A stretch of 64,000 nucleotides of DNA. Source: Amaurobius ferox (taxonomy: Eukaryota; Arthropoda; Arachnida; Araneae; Amaurobiidae). The notes under the pieces are model-generated. The model did not search any database. It had not been told where the DNA came from and saw only the letters and a list, made by a program, of their open reading frames with translations. The stretch lies in assembly GCA_951213105.1 (NCBI GenBank), contig OX578146.1, forward strand, positions 112,329,927 through 112,393,926. The letters run 5' to 3'. Each line of letters begins with the position of its first letter. Position 1 is the first letter of the stretch. Positions 1 through 13,089 of the stretch are shown here, in pieces. A program made the position numbers and the translations under genes.

Positions 1-211
1 TCCTATTCCCAAGCATAGAACGTGACTTCGCGCACAATCAATAATAAACTAGATCGCAATGTACATTGTTGTGAAAATAAAATACATTATTTGCTCATCA
101 TTGTTACCTCAATGGCCAAGAATTTTAAACAGGGCAATCACTATCCACGCTATGTTAAACATAGCATCAGATTTCGTAGTTTTTTTAATTTCTGTGATTG
201 ATAAGTTGCAT

Positions 212-562
212 TCAAGAATGCCTAAAGGAAATATTGGCATTTGAAACTGAACTATATAAACAATTCCCGGAAACCAACTGAAAAGCGAAATTGGTTCCAT
301 GACCAAACAATCTCACAAATCCATGAGAACCAAGATGAGAACAGCCACTTCTCAATACCGTTCTCACGTCAGTTTTGTCAACATAATAAGAAATCGTCTG
401 CGGAGACAAAAGAATAAGCACTTCAACTTCAGCAATATTACCACCTTCAAAGACAATTCTGGAAACAATTCCATGTCCATCTAACCAGAAGTACATTTGG
501 CTTCTCAAACTGGCTCTCGACAAAGCAGGCATTATAAAACCTCCGTTGTTTTCCCAGCGCAT
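212..562 (-). CDS. Unrecognised 116-codon open frame near the left edge
   Basis: This is an ATG-to-stop frame of 116 codons on the minus strand. I do not recognise the product. It has no obvious signal peptide, repeated motif or catalytic signature. A second frame on the same strand (109-306) overlaps its 3' part, ends in a hydrophobic stretch, and could be the continuation after a frameshift. A pyrimidine stretch ending in CAG lies inside it on the minus strand (about 385-400) and could be a splice acceptor, which would make only part of the frame coding. At this base composition, open frames of about this length are expected by chance around once per window. It is therefore kept only as a weak candidate. 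Confidence 0.13.
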   Translation of the reverse strand: MRWENNGGFIMPALSRASLRSQMYFWLDGHGIVSRIVFEGGNIAEVEVLILLSPQTISYYVDKTDVRTVLRSGCSHLGSHGFVRLFGHGTNFAFQLVSGNCLYSSVSNANISFRHS

Positions 563-816
563 AAAAATGGCGCGTTCTATTTTAAAGATTGCGAGTATTA
601 TTTATTGAAAGCTTTATCTTTGGGATTAAAGAAAGCGAAGAGGAGGCTGCCAATTGAGAGAGCGAACGGGTCGTGAACGTATTTATTCACTAGACGGAAC
701 GGGGAATTGTGGGAATAATCTGCGTGAGACGTTCCGGAAGCCTTTGACAAAATATGAAGCGGGGACAATGGGTTAACTCTAAGGAGGTACTGATGGAGAT
801 ATGAAAGACTTTTCAT

Positions 817-3800
817 GACAGTTTAGGATTATTAACAGTGAGGCAAAATTAATAAGACAAAATTTATTTACGAACAGTAGCAATACTGTTATTTTAAAAA
901 TAAAGAACAAATGGGTTCTGAAGTGATGGTGGGCTGTGAAATATAACTAGACGTGCAAATGTCACCGGAACAGAGCTCAAAATGGCAAGGACAAGCAAAA
1001 TGGCTAATTTAACTGTAGCACTATAAATGTTTTTAATTTTTATAAATGTTATTTGGTGGAATTTCGTGGAAATAAGTGCACATTTAATATTTTGTTAAAT
1101 TTGTTACATTTTACATTTCTCAGTGCTGAAAGGCACAGAAAAAAAATACACGGTAATTTTCCAAGCAAAATGTTTAACTAATATGCAAAATATACATCGT
1201 TTAACAAAAACCCTGACCTTGAAAAGCCTTAACAGAAAAAAAATGTATATTTATGTCTCTTTGAAGTGGAACTCCCCCCCCCCCTTCAAATGTATAACAA
1301 TCACCTCCTTTAATCCCAAGTCTTGACACTAAACACTACAGGTACACTCCAAACAAGTGGTAAATAAATCTCAAACCCTAGATCACCTGCAGTCGAAATA
1401 TTTTTCGAGGGGAAATATTTCAAAAAAGAAATCCGAAAAAGTGTTCTTTTCCTCCTAAAGTTTGTCTCTCTCGCTATTTCTTATTCAAATTTATGCGCCA
1501 GATTTTTACACGACCTTCCTAGCAAAAGTACACAAGATAAATAAAAAAAAAGCATAATTTATTCGATTTCCAAGCATGCATGGATGCAGGAGGAAGGGTA
1601 GGGGGTTGGGGCTAATATGAATAATTCATTAACGAACTGGAAAATTTGTAAAAGAAAATTAAGATTCTGTCAAACATGGGACAATGTTATCTTTCGATAT
1701 GATTCTTTTTGCAAAGTCGCTCTTAAAAAATGATCCAAAAATGCTTTAATTCGTATACAATATTTTTTTTTTTTAATGATTTCAGAATTTCGTTATTTTT
1801 CCATTCTCTTTTAAAGAGAATATGTCGAGACAAATAAAAGTCCATGTTAGCAGTAATGAAGGTATAATTAGAGTGAATACTCTTCATTTCTTTTTGACTT
1901 ATAATGAATCTCGTTACACTAGAAATAAAAGACTTTTTTTCCCTCTTGATTGGAGAAAAAGGGGAAATTTCTTTAAAATAACCTGAAAGATGGGAAATAT
2001 TAACAAATCAGTTGCTCTCTAATGGTGATCTCTCTTATTAGAATGTTCTATATTAATGTTTTCATCCTCAATATTCAAATAACCTATCGTTAACATCATT
2101 ACGTACGGAGTAATAACATGGCAACAGTTTGGGTTGTTCATGTAATAATCAATCAGTTGATGGCTTTACATACATATTTCGTTATTGCTTGTTGGTAGGC
2201 TAGGAGCTAACGTACAAATAATTGCATGATAAGGTTTAAGAAATTGGAATTGCACGGAAAATGGAACAACAATATATCCTCATAATTATACAAAAGGGGG
2301 GGGGGGGGGAGTTCATTTAAGGCAACATGGTACCTTTCAGATATAATATTGAAAGTATTGTGGACTACTGTTAAGGTGGTAAACGATAATCAGTTATGTA
2401 TATTTTGCCACAAAGATTTTATATATCATGTATTAGAAAGTCCACAAATTATAAAAACAATCTGATCGATTTAATATAATGCCATAGTTTATTAATCATA
2501 ATTAAAATAAAAACTTATTAAAAAAATTAAAAAATAATATCAGGCACGAGTACCCGCAGGATATTTTTTTTAAAAACAACACACTAAAAAATTATAGTTT
2601 TTCAATTGAAGCTAATGTATGTCTTTATTCTGTGAACTAAGAATTTAAATAAAAAAAATATATTTTTAAAGTTTTAAAATTTTGTAAACTTTAAAACTGA
2701 ATTAATTAAAATAATGAGAACAAATTTATGATTTTGGCAGAAAACAATATTGGCGGCTCTAATCTAAATGATGCTTTGCCCCCATTATGTTTTCCTGTCC
2801 TACCTCATAGACATTGTATACCATTATATTGTTATGTCTCAATATCTATACAACTATAAAGATATGTTTTACTGCTAAAAAAAGAACCCGAAATGTGAAA
2901 AATAAATAAAATAAAAGTATGCAAAAAAGATGGGAAAAGTATGGAAGAAAAATTATCAGTCTGAATTTTGTTGGCATTTAGTGTCCTTGATAATTTATTC
3001 TATTTGTATTCAGTTAGTTGTAAGAGTGATAATGATTTGAAGTAGTTACAGCAGTAATTACAACACTGGGCTGATTTTTCAATGTACTTTGCCACAAATC
3101 TGATCTATTTGTAGTAATGTGAAATTTGTAGCAATGTGAAATGTAGCAATATGAGTTTTTCCCTTTTAAGCGGCAATCGCATAGATGGATAATGAATATA
3201 CATTTTGAATTTCAAATTTATATGATACACAATGAAATCCAAAATCTCCGTCGGTCTATCTGTCTCTCTATTACATTTGGCTAAAAATTTGGTGACGCTG
3301 GAAAGAAATTTGGCGAACTGTCGTCAAGTGGGTGATAATTTAACATAGCTAAAAATTTAAATTTGATTTCTGATGATCCCTGCTGTCTTGTGCGAATTAG
3401 TAATTTAATATTCCTGATTCATATTACAGTAGTTTTACTTGGGGATTTGTCGAGGAGGTGGGTAATCCGCGTGCGTCCGAGATTTTACGAGCGTAAACGC
3501 TGCAAGCGAATGGATGGCCGTTAATATTTAACATATTTTAACAGCAAATAATCCACCAAAAACTTACCTATCAACTGACAATTTATCATGCAATTATTTC
3601 CTTCCGCATATATTATATAACGCAATCGCCACACAACGGTAAAAAACATTCTAAAAACCATACGCAACTCTCTTTTTCAATCCATTTCACTTAGAAAAAA
3701 CAAGCAGCACCACTTTTTTCAACCAGTTAATTACCGCCCAATTTCCTTCCCTACCCCTGTTTAATAATCAACTCTTCCCCATTCGATTATTTCTACATTG

Positions 3801-4890
3801 AAATGGACGAGTCAATAACATGTAAATAAGGCAGAATGGCCGGAATAAAAGATTCAGTTTGGAACAGATGTTACTGCTGTCACAGAACGCTACCTTAACA
3901 GCGTTGGTTATTAAATTAAAAGGGTCTTAGCAAAAGAGAGATGGAATATAAAAGAATAGAATTAGGCGGGAGTATGAGAGGGCCGGCGTAGAATACGAAA
4001 TTAGCCCTTCGTTTTAATTTTCGTATTTTGTTGAATATATATACTTTGTTTAATTAGAATTGCGATATTTATTAAGAAAATAGTTATTTACGGGTACATA
4101 CGGTTTAGTGCTAGCTTCATGCGAAAATTAAATGTTAAGTACGAAATATTTTCTTTGGAGTTAATGGAGGCCAGTTTCTTTTAAGGTATATTAACAGGTA
4201 CAACTGTTATGGGGCAATTTATGAATTTATAAACCCACTATTACTTTTATACTGTTTTGCTTGTACACGATGATTCAAAAATAGGTGAAACTCTACTTGA
4301 GGATATGTTAAAATAAAAAATAGTGACAATTATGTGGATATGCTAATAAAATAAAATTTATGTCTCAGGTTTAAATTTTTGATTCATTGACTCCGTAAAT
4401 TAGGCAATTTGGGATCATTCATTTTCGGAGCATTTTACAACCTTCAGCGCCGAATACTCCCCTACTAGTGATTTTTTTTTTTTAACTATTATTTTCACAA
4501 AATCGCTTCTGCATATACTGAAATGTCGCCACACCAATTTTGGTTGCATTTAGACTTCTAAATATCTCTCTAGATAGCCTTGAATAATGGCCACTTTAAT
4601 TACTATTATTACCTGGTACATTTGAAAGGTGTGCCATGCTTTTTTTTTTCAGTAAGCAGATGATTTCTACGAAATATTTATAATTTAAGAAAATTAAATT
4701 TGGCGAATGGAGAATTAATTTGGCGAATAAACATTGCATTTGGCAATTGGGCTGACGAAATGTATGAGAAATTCAATGCGATTCGTGCATGCAACGTGAA
4801 AATTTCTCTGAAGAACCACATAAGGAGGAGCGCAACCCATTGCTTGAATCCCATTAGAGTTACACTATAATTGCTTAAAATATTCCAGAC
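817..4890. other. A+T-rich stretch with no supported gene
   Basis: I see no convincing coding sequence here. Landmarks are an 11-base C run at 1274-1284, a 14-base G run at 2296-2309, and short imperfect repeats around GTAGCAATGTGAAAT near 3110-3150. TTTGGCGAA-type words recur at about 3310 and 4700-4750. The segment 3790-4010 is less A+T-biased and more complex than its surroundings, but nothing specific was recognised in it. Confidence 0.6.
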
Positions 4891-4894
4891 ACTA

Positions 4895-5062
4895 TAGTTA
4901 GACCAAACACATAGTGGTGCCCCGTCATGGAGAGGGGTGGAAAGGGTGCCTCTTATGCTGAGCCTACTTTTGGCTAAAACGTCAAAAACTGTGCAGCATG
5001 GAAAAGGGCGCCCCGGAATAATTTTCTCCGGGGAGCCAGAATTCTAGTTACGCCACTCACCA
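4895..5062. repeat. Degenerate repeat remnant with a GC hairpin
   Basis: This is a GC-richer patch in A+T-rich DNA. It contains an inverted pair CCCCGGA / TCCGGGG separated by nine bases, and ends with GTTACGCCACTC. Similar TACGCTTAT / TACGCC endings recur at 23.55-23.69 kb. That fits the end of an old dispersed repeat, but I cannot assign a family. Confidence 0.3.
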
Positions 5063-5715
5063 AACATGTGTACAAAAAGCCACTGAGACACAAATAAACT
5101 CCTATCTTGATAGGACAAGGACAGTCTCTGAACTCAGCTATACTTACAAGCATGATTACGCCTACGCTTAGTCATGATCACACACGATCAAGTTCAACCC
5201 TATCTATACAAACTATCTCTCTTTCCGACATCTCCAAGTCCAATGAACTTGCGCAGTATTACGCTTCAGAGCAGTGGCAACAACTCGAGTGTAACTAAGA
5301 CGGTGACTTTTACAGAAAATTGGCGATGAGACCACATTCCCGTGTTCCCACAAGATTTCAAATGGTCTCGGGCAATTGGATTGAAGGATTGAGATTTTGG
5401 AAGTTTATTGTCCTCAGGATGTGAAAATGCGTCAAAACAAAAGAAAGTCTAAGCGTGGCGGATAAAACTTATTTGTAAAAAACCTTCCTGAAAGAAAAAA
5501 ATATATTTATTTCTATGTGTTAAGCGGATAAGAGAAACCCTTTTATAAACCAACTTACTTTTACAGACATTCAAAAACTTAATCAAAAAGCTGCCCACAG
5601 GCGATGGATGTGTCTGTGTGCTGTAAGTATTTAGTTACTAATTATACGATAAGGAATTTCCACTTTGCCATATATATTAGGAGATATTTTACTTAGAATA
5701 TTTTCGAATCTGCAC

Positions 5716-5717
<2 letters not shown>

Positions 5718-5784
<67 letters not shown>

Positions 5785-6118
5785 TGAAGGATTTTAATCG
5801 AAAATTATGCATAAACTACTGTATGTACAAAAAAACCATCTCTAGCATATCTGTTACAAATGAGTAACTATAAGCCAAGACTAAGGATAAAGATAGAAGG
5901 TAACATATCACTACAATGGAAAGGGGGATGAGAAGAATATTAGGATTCAAAAATCACAATTAAAAGTATATAAAAGTAAATAACAATAAAAATAAAACTC
6001 GGCAAAAATGAGAATAGGCAATAATAATCAGCTCAAGATAAGAGATTAAGAATATATATATATATATATATATATATATTACAGTAGTTTATGCATAATT
6101 TTCGATTAAAATCCTTCA

Positions 6119-6154
<36 letters not shown>
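5718..6154. mobile_element. Palindromic MITE-like element bounded by (TA)n tracts
   Basis: A perfect 51-bp inverted repeat (5773-5823 against 6080-6130) encloses a 256-bp A-rich centre. Both outer sides are (TA)n tracts (5718-5772 and 6131-6154), and a further (TA)n tract (6052-6079) sits just inside the right arm. Perfect arms of this length suggest a young or recently copied element. MITE families that insert specifically into (TA)n microsatellites are known, for example the Micron type in plants, and this has the same layout. No transposase is present. Its right border directly abuts a reverse-transcriptase fragment at 6157, so it may instead be part of the terminal structure of that retroelement. 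Confidence 0.7.
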
Positions 6155-6156
6155 GA

Positions 6157-6665
6157 GTTCCACAGGGTGTCTGCAGTAGCAGTATGTTAGCTAATTTATA
6201 TCTTTATCATTTTGAACAGTCCTTTACTTCAATAGATTATACAATATACAGATATGTTCAAGATTTGATTTGCTTAGTACATACTGAAAATTGTGTCATT
6301 AATATTGATTTCTATCCTGATAATTTGGAATTAATTCCTAATGAAGCTACTATTAGTAAAAATATTAATTTTTGGATTTAAATCTTTTTGTTGAACCTTC
6401 TAATAGAATTGTTACTAATTTATATGATAAAAAAAACTCTTTTAATTTTAAAATTAATAAAATCTTACCATTTAATTCCTGCAACTCGTTTCTATTGTTT
6501 AGAAATATTATTCTTAATCAGCTTTTTAGAATATATAGATTATCTGATAAAAAATTCCATGCTTTACATATTGATAAACTAAAAATTACCAGCAATTTAT
6601 ATAAATATCCCTCTTATTTTGTAAATGGTATAGTTAAAAAATTTATATTGGCTGTATTTTCTTGA
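6157..6665 (+). pseudogene. Penelope-like reverse transcriptase fragment, frameshifted
   Basis: The frame opens right after the (TA)n tract with VPQG, followed within a few residues by LANLYLYHFE. These match the PQG and downstream helix of reverse transcriptases. About 25 residues further on comes RYVQD where RYxDD is expected, so one catalytic aspartate is replaced. Near 6375 the reading frame shifts by one base. The downstream frame begins in the FLDLN region and continues through the thumb-like LYDKK...FNFKI and NQLFRIYRLS motifs to a stop at 6665. The N-terminal finger and palm motifs are missing. The motif spacing fits Penelope-like or a related RT lineage, but the exact clade is an inference. 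Without an intact YxDD box or a full domain it should be inactive. Codon use is extremely A+T-rich. Confidence 0.6.
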
Positions 6666-8110
6666 ATTTTATTTATTTAATATTGCTTTAAATTTTATCC
6701 TGACATCTCCCTTCTCTTGTCTTAATATGTTTTTATACATCCACTTAGATATTAGCCTTTCTTTTATTGCACCTCTTGATGGTATATTATCTCTTGAACA
6801 TGTCTTTTCGTATTACTGTTATTTATTTCTTACGAATGGCAACAGTATATCTTATTCCTTTGTGAATGGCAATACTTGTCATTTCTTTCTGTGTTCCCGT
6901 GCTTACTAGGTTAGTGTGTTTTTCAGTCCGTTTTTTGGTATCCATTTTTCCTTTTATTTTTCTTTTTTATGTATGTCGTCCAAGTAGAAATCGTTTATAG
7001 ATATAATCTGTCTATTTCTTCAAAAACATACATTTTTGTGTTTGCTTCTACAAAAAACTTGGGCATGAATACGATTTTTGTGGAAGTGAACAATTCATGA
7101 TTTAGGCTTAGAGCCTTGTCCACGTGTATAGAGTTTGTGCTTGATTTCGTTTGTTATTCTTTTTTCAATTCCATACCTTTGTATTTTGATACTTTTCATT
7201 GACTTGTTGATTCGATATTTATTTTATTTATTTGTTTTTTATCTTTTTCCATTTGCTTGAGCATTTGTTGATTTATACTTTTATTTCGTAAGCCTGTTAG
7301 ATATTTGAATTTTCGTGTTACAGATTCTCACTTTTCTTTCATTGGATCTTCAAATCTTTTTTTCTTGGTATTACATATAACATTGGTATTACATATAATA
7401 TTTTATTATATATATATAATTCAATTGTTTAGAAATATTATACTTAATCAGCTTTTTAGAATTTATAGATTATCTGATAAAAAAATTTCATGCTATGCAT
7501 ATTAATAAACTTAAAATTAGTAGCAAATTATATAAATATCCAGCTTATTTAGTACATAGTAGAGTTAAAAAGTTTAGAATGGTAGGTTATACTTAAATTC
7601 TTTCCTTAGTATCTTATTTTAGCCAGACATCCACTTTCTCTTGAATAAGCATTACCATGTATTTACATGTTCTTGCTGTTGAATATCACCTTTTATCGTC
7701 TTTTCGCATTACTGTTATTTCTTTCTCACGATTGGCAACAGCAGTTCTCAACTTTTTATTTTTTGAGATTGGCAACATTGGTCTCTTTATTCAAGGCTCC
7801 AATGGATCAGACATTTGCAGTGTTTTTTCAGGTATTCTTGTTTCCTATTATTTTTCAATCTTTATGCATGTTGTCCCAGTTATCAAAGTTTATAGATATA
7901 ATCTATCACTGATATCAGAAATATGCATTTTGTGTTCATTTTTATAAAATACTTGGACATGATAAAGAGTTTTATCGAAATAAACAATTCATTATTAAAT
8001 GTTAAACCATTATCGAGATTTGTTTGTTTACTTTTGGTTTATTATGTTTGGAACTTTTACGAGTATTTTCCACCTATAGAAAAATTGATTATTTGTCTAT
8101 TGGTCCCTTG
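6494..8110 (+). repeat. Tandem duplication of the retroelement 3' part
   Basis: The RT C-terminus and about 600 bp of downstream sequence occur twice in direct orientation, starting near 6494 and near 7424 (period about 930 bp). Shared landmarks in order are the RT end, a GACATCY...CTTCTCTTG stretch, TTACTGTTATTT...ATTGGCAACA, and TTATAGATATAATCT. The downstream copies are clearly diverged and have different indels. Partial tandem copies with long direct repeats are a known trait of Penelope-like elements (pLTRs), which supports the assignment of the RT. Confidence 0.6.
7424..7596 (+). pseudogene. Second copy of the RT C-terminus, 5'-truncated
   Basis: This segment repeats the last ~55 codons of the upstream RT fragment, beginning at LFRNIILNQLFRIYRLS. 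One extra A in the run near 7482 shifts the frame, after which the remaining similarity continues in the other frame to a TAA at 7594-7596. Nothing upstream of 7420 resembles the rest of the RT. It is a dead fragment. Confidence 0.55.
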
Positions 8111-8111
8111 A

Positions 8112-8890
8112 TGACTCAATTATTCATTCTACTTAGATTCGTAAAAAAAGAGAAAAAAAAAATACCGAAATTATCTACCACTTAGAAACGGGATAAAAAA
8201 TATTCTAATAATTAATACATGTACACATTTAAGACCAAACATATAATATTTTATTTTATAACCAAAATTTTAGATTCAGAGTTTGAAACATATATTTCCT
8301 GTTTCTAAGATCATGAGTACTTAGTATCTCAACAAACAATATTTTATTATTTTTCATTTCATACTATTATAATTTATTATCAAAAAGCAATAAAAATGAC
8401 TACTTTTCCACTTTAGCAAGATCATTCATTTCCCCTACTTATCCTGATAAATCGATAATTTTTAAACATCTTTCAGCGGCAATTCAGAGACAAACAAAAA
8501 TAAAAAAAAGTTACTGTGAAATTGGAAAAGTTAGCACCTGCGGTTATCAACACGTTGCAATTTTTATAATTAGAATATGCAGCTATCCTGAAACGCCGAA
8601 AGAGTCAATTCCGAATATATACCAAGAAAATCTTTATTTATTAAATAACTGGTTGCAGTTTCATTTCAAATAATTCGCATCTCAGGTTGTTTAATTAAAA
8701 AGTTTTTAGATTTTTTTTTATTAAGGTTTATACAGAAAGTTCTAAGCAGTATTTATGCCGCACTTGTTTGTCAAAGCATTTTCAGTTGATAAGAATAAAA
8801 AAAAACTGATTCTATCTCGACAAATAAAATGTATAAACTTTATTTCCTAACTTTATCTAATACTTCCGCAATTTAGAAAGCTATCAAAGG
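8112..8890. other. A+T-rich spacer, nothing recognised
   Basis: Simple A/T-biased DNA with A and T runs and no open frame worth reporting on either strand. Confidence 0.5.
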
Positions 8891-8904
8891 CAAACAAGAA
8901 AAGG

Positions 8905-9115
8905 CACCCTAATAAAAGAAAAGCATATCCCATAACTATTCATATCTGTCCCTGCATTAAATATGATCAGGCAGATTGCCCTCGCCCCATTTTCTATATC
9001 GTCTGCCGTATTCCTGGAAGTCCATTTATCTATAGACAATGGCACACGTAGTGATTATTGTTAATGGCGGAGCATTGGGAGTCACTTGTCTTAACGGTTG
9101 ACTGTCATCCAATGA
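8905..9115. repeat. Old duplicated block, copy A
   Basis: Shares an ordered series of short matches with 13090-13255: GCCCCATTTT, a TGATTAT block, CTTAACGG and CTGTCATC. The two copies are well diverged, so this is an ancient local duplication or two relics of one repeat. It has no coding signature. Confidence 0.38.
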
Positions 9116-9119
9116 TCGA

Positions 9120-11400
9120 GCAACCTGCCGGACATGAGTTGTATGATGTGAAGATGACAAGATGGGAAAGGCGGCAAAAGGAAGTCGTAATTAAATCAAG
9201 TGTAAGATGCTGTATTTGTACTTTTCTTGCAATAGTGTATATATAGAAAAAGTAATGTAATAGGATCAAAAACTGGAATTCCAGTTTCCGATGAATTCAC
9301 ACGTTTTGAGCTCCTTGAAAAACGAATAAACTATCTTTAAATGCCATCTTTCTCTTTGTGCATGTGTATGCGTAACACATGCTTTCAGTGAAAAGCTATA
9401 TCTCTGATTTTTATGAAATTTGGCACTTGGTGACTTATGGATAACTCATTTGTTCAAAATAACAGCTCCCCCCCCCCCCCCTCTCGGAAAAAAAAACCTA
9501 AAAGAAAAAGTAAATATGCTGAATTATGATAAAAGGGTGGTTCAATTCGTTTGAAAGTTATTGCCTTTTATCGATGATTTAACACATTATAATCCATGTC
9601 TCTTTGAGTCTGTTTTTTATGCAAGGGCAACAATCATAATTCATAACTTCCAGAAAAAGTTTTAAATTTTACGATTAATGATAATTTTGCTCCATATTAT
9701 ACTATCGCATTATGCAAAGCTACAAAAGCTGAAGAGCTACGTAAACCACAAAACTGGTTCGCGGTTATGAACAGAGAGATAGATGATCAAGTGATCAAAT
9801 TCGCGTTTTTACAAAATACAGAATATTGAACACAGAATTAAATAGCATCAGCAATGTTTTTCCTGTAATACTACAATTCTAATTAAATATTTTAATATCA
9901 ACCTCAGCCATTAACGAACCCTAATCGATGTAAAATTTGATGAATCGATTATAATTTATTACCCGGAAAATTAAAAATACGCTTCTTTCCCCTTGTGCCT
10001 TCTTAAAACGCCATCATGCATTTTTGTACCCGAAATATCTTTTGATAAATTCTCCCCCATAGACGAGAAGTTAATAGATTAAATTTTTTCGCCCAGATAT
10101 GCGAAGAATTATTTTTTTTTTATCCAATATGTAATACACTGAATGTTACAAGCGAAAATTGGTTTGTGATCCAAGTCTTCTGTCATTTTTTTGACTGGGT
10201 TCCAACATTTTGCGAAATATAAAAAGAAATATTTTATACATTTTTCTGCTAAAAGGTGATACGTTGTATATATCTTGAGTTAGTCGATCTACACATTTCG
10301 CAATCAATCACATGTAGAAAATGCGTTAACTTTCTCGTTATATGGCGTGTTTTTATATCACATATTAGAATATCCAAGGATGCCAAGGCGTTTGCATTTC
10401 GAGGCACGTAAGGAAGAACTCTGGCATTCTCATGTTGAATAGTATTGATGTTCCTTTAGCAAATGTATTTATAGCAATGAGATGATTATGCATTCAATTT
10501 CACCTATGCTCAAGAACGTATTCATAGAGGGGGTCCCTCACTCCCGAAATGAAATTTCTGGATACATTCTTGCCTGTACTCTCGTGTTTTCTCGTTCAAT
10601 TGTGATCCAGTATCAATTTAGTCAAGTTTAGTTAGTTCTTTTTTTTTTTTTCAAACTTTTTTTTTTTTTTGGGGGGGGGGGGGGGGGTTGAAAATTCACT
10701 ATACTTTGGTGGTAAATATTCAAGTGTTGCCTTAAAACTTCAGCCTTAATTTTATGAAGCTAAATTTTAGTGGAAATACTTCAAATACCAATTTAAAATT
10801 CTTGCCTTCGCAAAAAATATAACCCATATCATACTAAATATTGCATTAAAAAATATTGAACGTTTATACTGTCATTTAATCATTAGTTATGTAAATTAAT
10901 TTTTTCAAAGGAAATTAAAATTATTCCCATCCCTCTTGTGACGTTGAATAAACACTTAAATTACGCACGTATAATTGCTATTTTATTCAAACTTTATTAT
11001 AAAATCATTAGCATATCATATATCAGCAGAAACAGCGAAGGAAAAAAGAAAAGAAATAAATAAACCAAAAATTCCTTAAACAATCATGTAATTGATGGTG
11101 TTTTTCTTAATTTCCACTTTTTCTTTTTTATTCCGGAAGATAGCATTCGGCCATAATTATCCCCACAGGCAAAGTGAAACAGAATACTCCCCAATTTGTC
11201 GAATTCTGGCAACAATAAAAACTTTTTTTTTCCATGCAGACGATAAATATGCTTGCTTTACATAAAAAATAAAAACAACTGATAAGACCAGACGACTCTT
11301 TTAAAATCCATTTCCAATTCGCAACGTATGTGGGAAAAAATGTCTTCTGAGCATGCGCGTGGTGATACAGTAATTGATTCATTTTTTTTAAAGCTTGAAG
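9120..11400. other. Non-coding stretch with C/A and T/G compound runs
   Basis: No gene is visible. Notable pieces are a 14-base C run (9468-9481) followed after six bases by a 9-base A run, and its mirror on the other strand, a 14-base T run followed directly by a 17-base G run (10657-10687). The rest is A+T-rich with only short open frames. Confidence 0.55.
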
Positions 11401-11416
11401 AGTTCTTTTATTCAGG

Positions 11417-11612
11417 AGGATAACATATTTTTAATATAAATGTTTTAATTGGAAACGAAACTTATGTAATGAACAAAATAAACTCATAATTGGGAGATCT
11501 TCACTTTTGAAAAAAAGAGAAATTTTTCCCCAATGGATGTGATTAGAAAAATAACTTCGAGCAACTGCAAGTTGATAATGACGGTTCATTAAAAAGTATA
11601 ACAGCATTTATA
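11417..11612. repeat. Old duplicated block, copy A (pair with 12060)
   Basis: Direct, diverged duplicate of 12060-12240. Matching landmarks are TTTTAATTGGAAACG, a GAGAAATTTTTC-like word, AATAACTTC and GGTTCATTAAAAAG. The spacing between copies is about 640 bp. It ends just before a 30-base A run. Non-coding. Confidence 0.5.
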
Positions 11613-11614
11613 AC

Positions 11615-11646
<32 letters not shown>

Positions 11647-12059
11647 ACCTGGTGTGTCAAAAACATAACTTTCTCTACAAATTTTGTTATTTAGAGGGGG
11701 GAATAAAACGAAAATTTGATTTTGCTTCGACCCAATCACACTTAAAATCAGTAGGTTTACTATTGTGCTGCTAATTAGAATTAGCATATCGAATAACATG
11801 GAAATCGCTTTATTTATTCGCGACGCTTCCCGTGGAAAATTAAAATATTTAATACCTGGCTCGTGATGACACCTAAACAATTACATTCATTCGCTTCTAT
11901 TTAAAAATAATTTTAAAAAAGCATTTGTTCATTTAATTACAATGAACATATTTATATTTTTAATCACTTTTGACGGATTAAGTAAAAATCCTCTACACAC
12001 ACACAAAGGCATCTAAAGAGGCCAAAGAGACAAATAAACTTTACAACTACTTCACTCAT

Positions 12060-12240
12060 AGGAATAACACATTTTTAAGTATACATATTTTAATTGGAAA
12101 CGTTTTTCACGGATGAACAGTAAAATTGGAAGTTATTCAGTTTTGCGAAGAGAATTTTTCGATGTGAAAGGGAAAAAAAATAACTTCAAACGGTTAAAAA
12201 TTTATAATGGGGGATTCATTAAAAAGATACACTATTTAAT
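12060..12240. repeat. Old duplicated block, copy B (pair with 11417)
   Basis: Second copy of the 11417-11612 block in the same orientation, with the same ordered landmarks and several indels. Confidence 0.5.
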
Positions 12241-12637
12241 TCTAAAATAAAACTTACGGTAAAAAAAGCGGTAATTCAAGCTGAAATTTTGAGAGAGTAC
12301 TTAATATTTAAAAAATTCAGAGCAGCCCCTATTTAGATATCATAACTTAAACACCTCACTCATACATGATGGATATTACCGTAAGTTTGAGATATTCATC
12401 GAAAACAGAATTTATCCAATTATTCATAGCATTAATTGGCAGTGGTCACCTCTATAATCCGGACACTTTTCTCAAGTTGAGCAAATGTTTTAGAAACGTA
12501 AGTAACCAATTATATAAGTTTCTCTGTAACACGTTTCTGGATGAAAAAAATATATCTGTTTAGGGTCATTTGAATTTGGGGGCTCTTTGATAAATACGGG
12601 TCTTGATAGGCTAAAAAAAAAGAAGAAAAGAACCGAA

Positions 12638-12670
12638 GCTGAAAAGCATAGAATTCTTATGCTTTTCGGC
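12638..12670. repeat. Short hairpin-forming inverted repeat
   Basis: GCTGAAAAGCATA (12638-12650) faces its complement at 12658-12670 with one mismatch and a 7-nt loop. No gene is adjacent, so no terminator role is proposed. Confidence 0.6.
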
Positions 12671-13089
12671 ATCATGGGTTGCAAATTTAACTTTTACCCA
12701 ATTCAACCCGAATGTATTAGTGGAACAAGTTATCTCTAAATTTATAAATCTCAGTCCGGTTCGAAGACCTTTGAGTCATAAGTCCGGTACAGCCAGAAAA
12801 GAATATCATTCGAACACGTTAAAAGTATTTAAGGAACTTTGTTATCTTTAAAATGTAGCTAAAATTTGTTTAAATAAATATCCTTCAACGCAAATCTGAA
12901 ATTTACAAAAAATTCGTATAATTTGTGACGTTTAATTTTTAAAATTTTCAAACAGTGACTACTGAATAAAAGATCTGGTCCAAGCCCGTGTAGACCTCAT
13001 AATATCTCATCCCGCAATAACTTGCACAAAAAAAGCTTTAACAAATTAATTTTCCAGCACCCACTTTCGTGAAACACTACAGCAGCAGC

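Noticed and set aside
598..816. 72-codon minus-strand frame
   Set aside because: No motif, chance length, and no consistent splice or promoter context.
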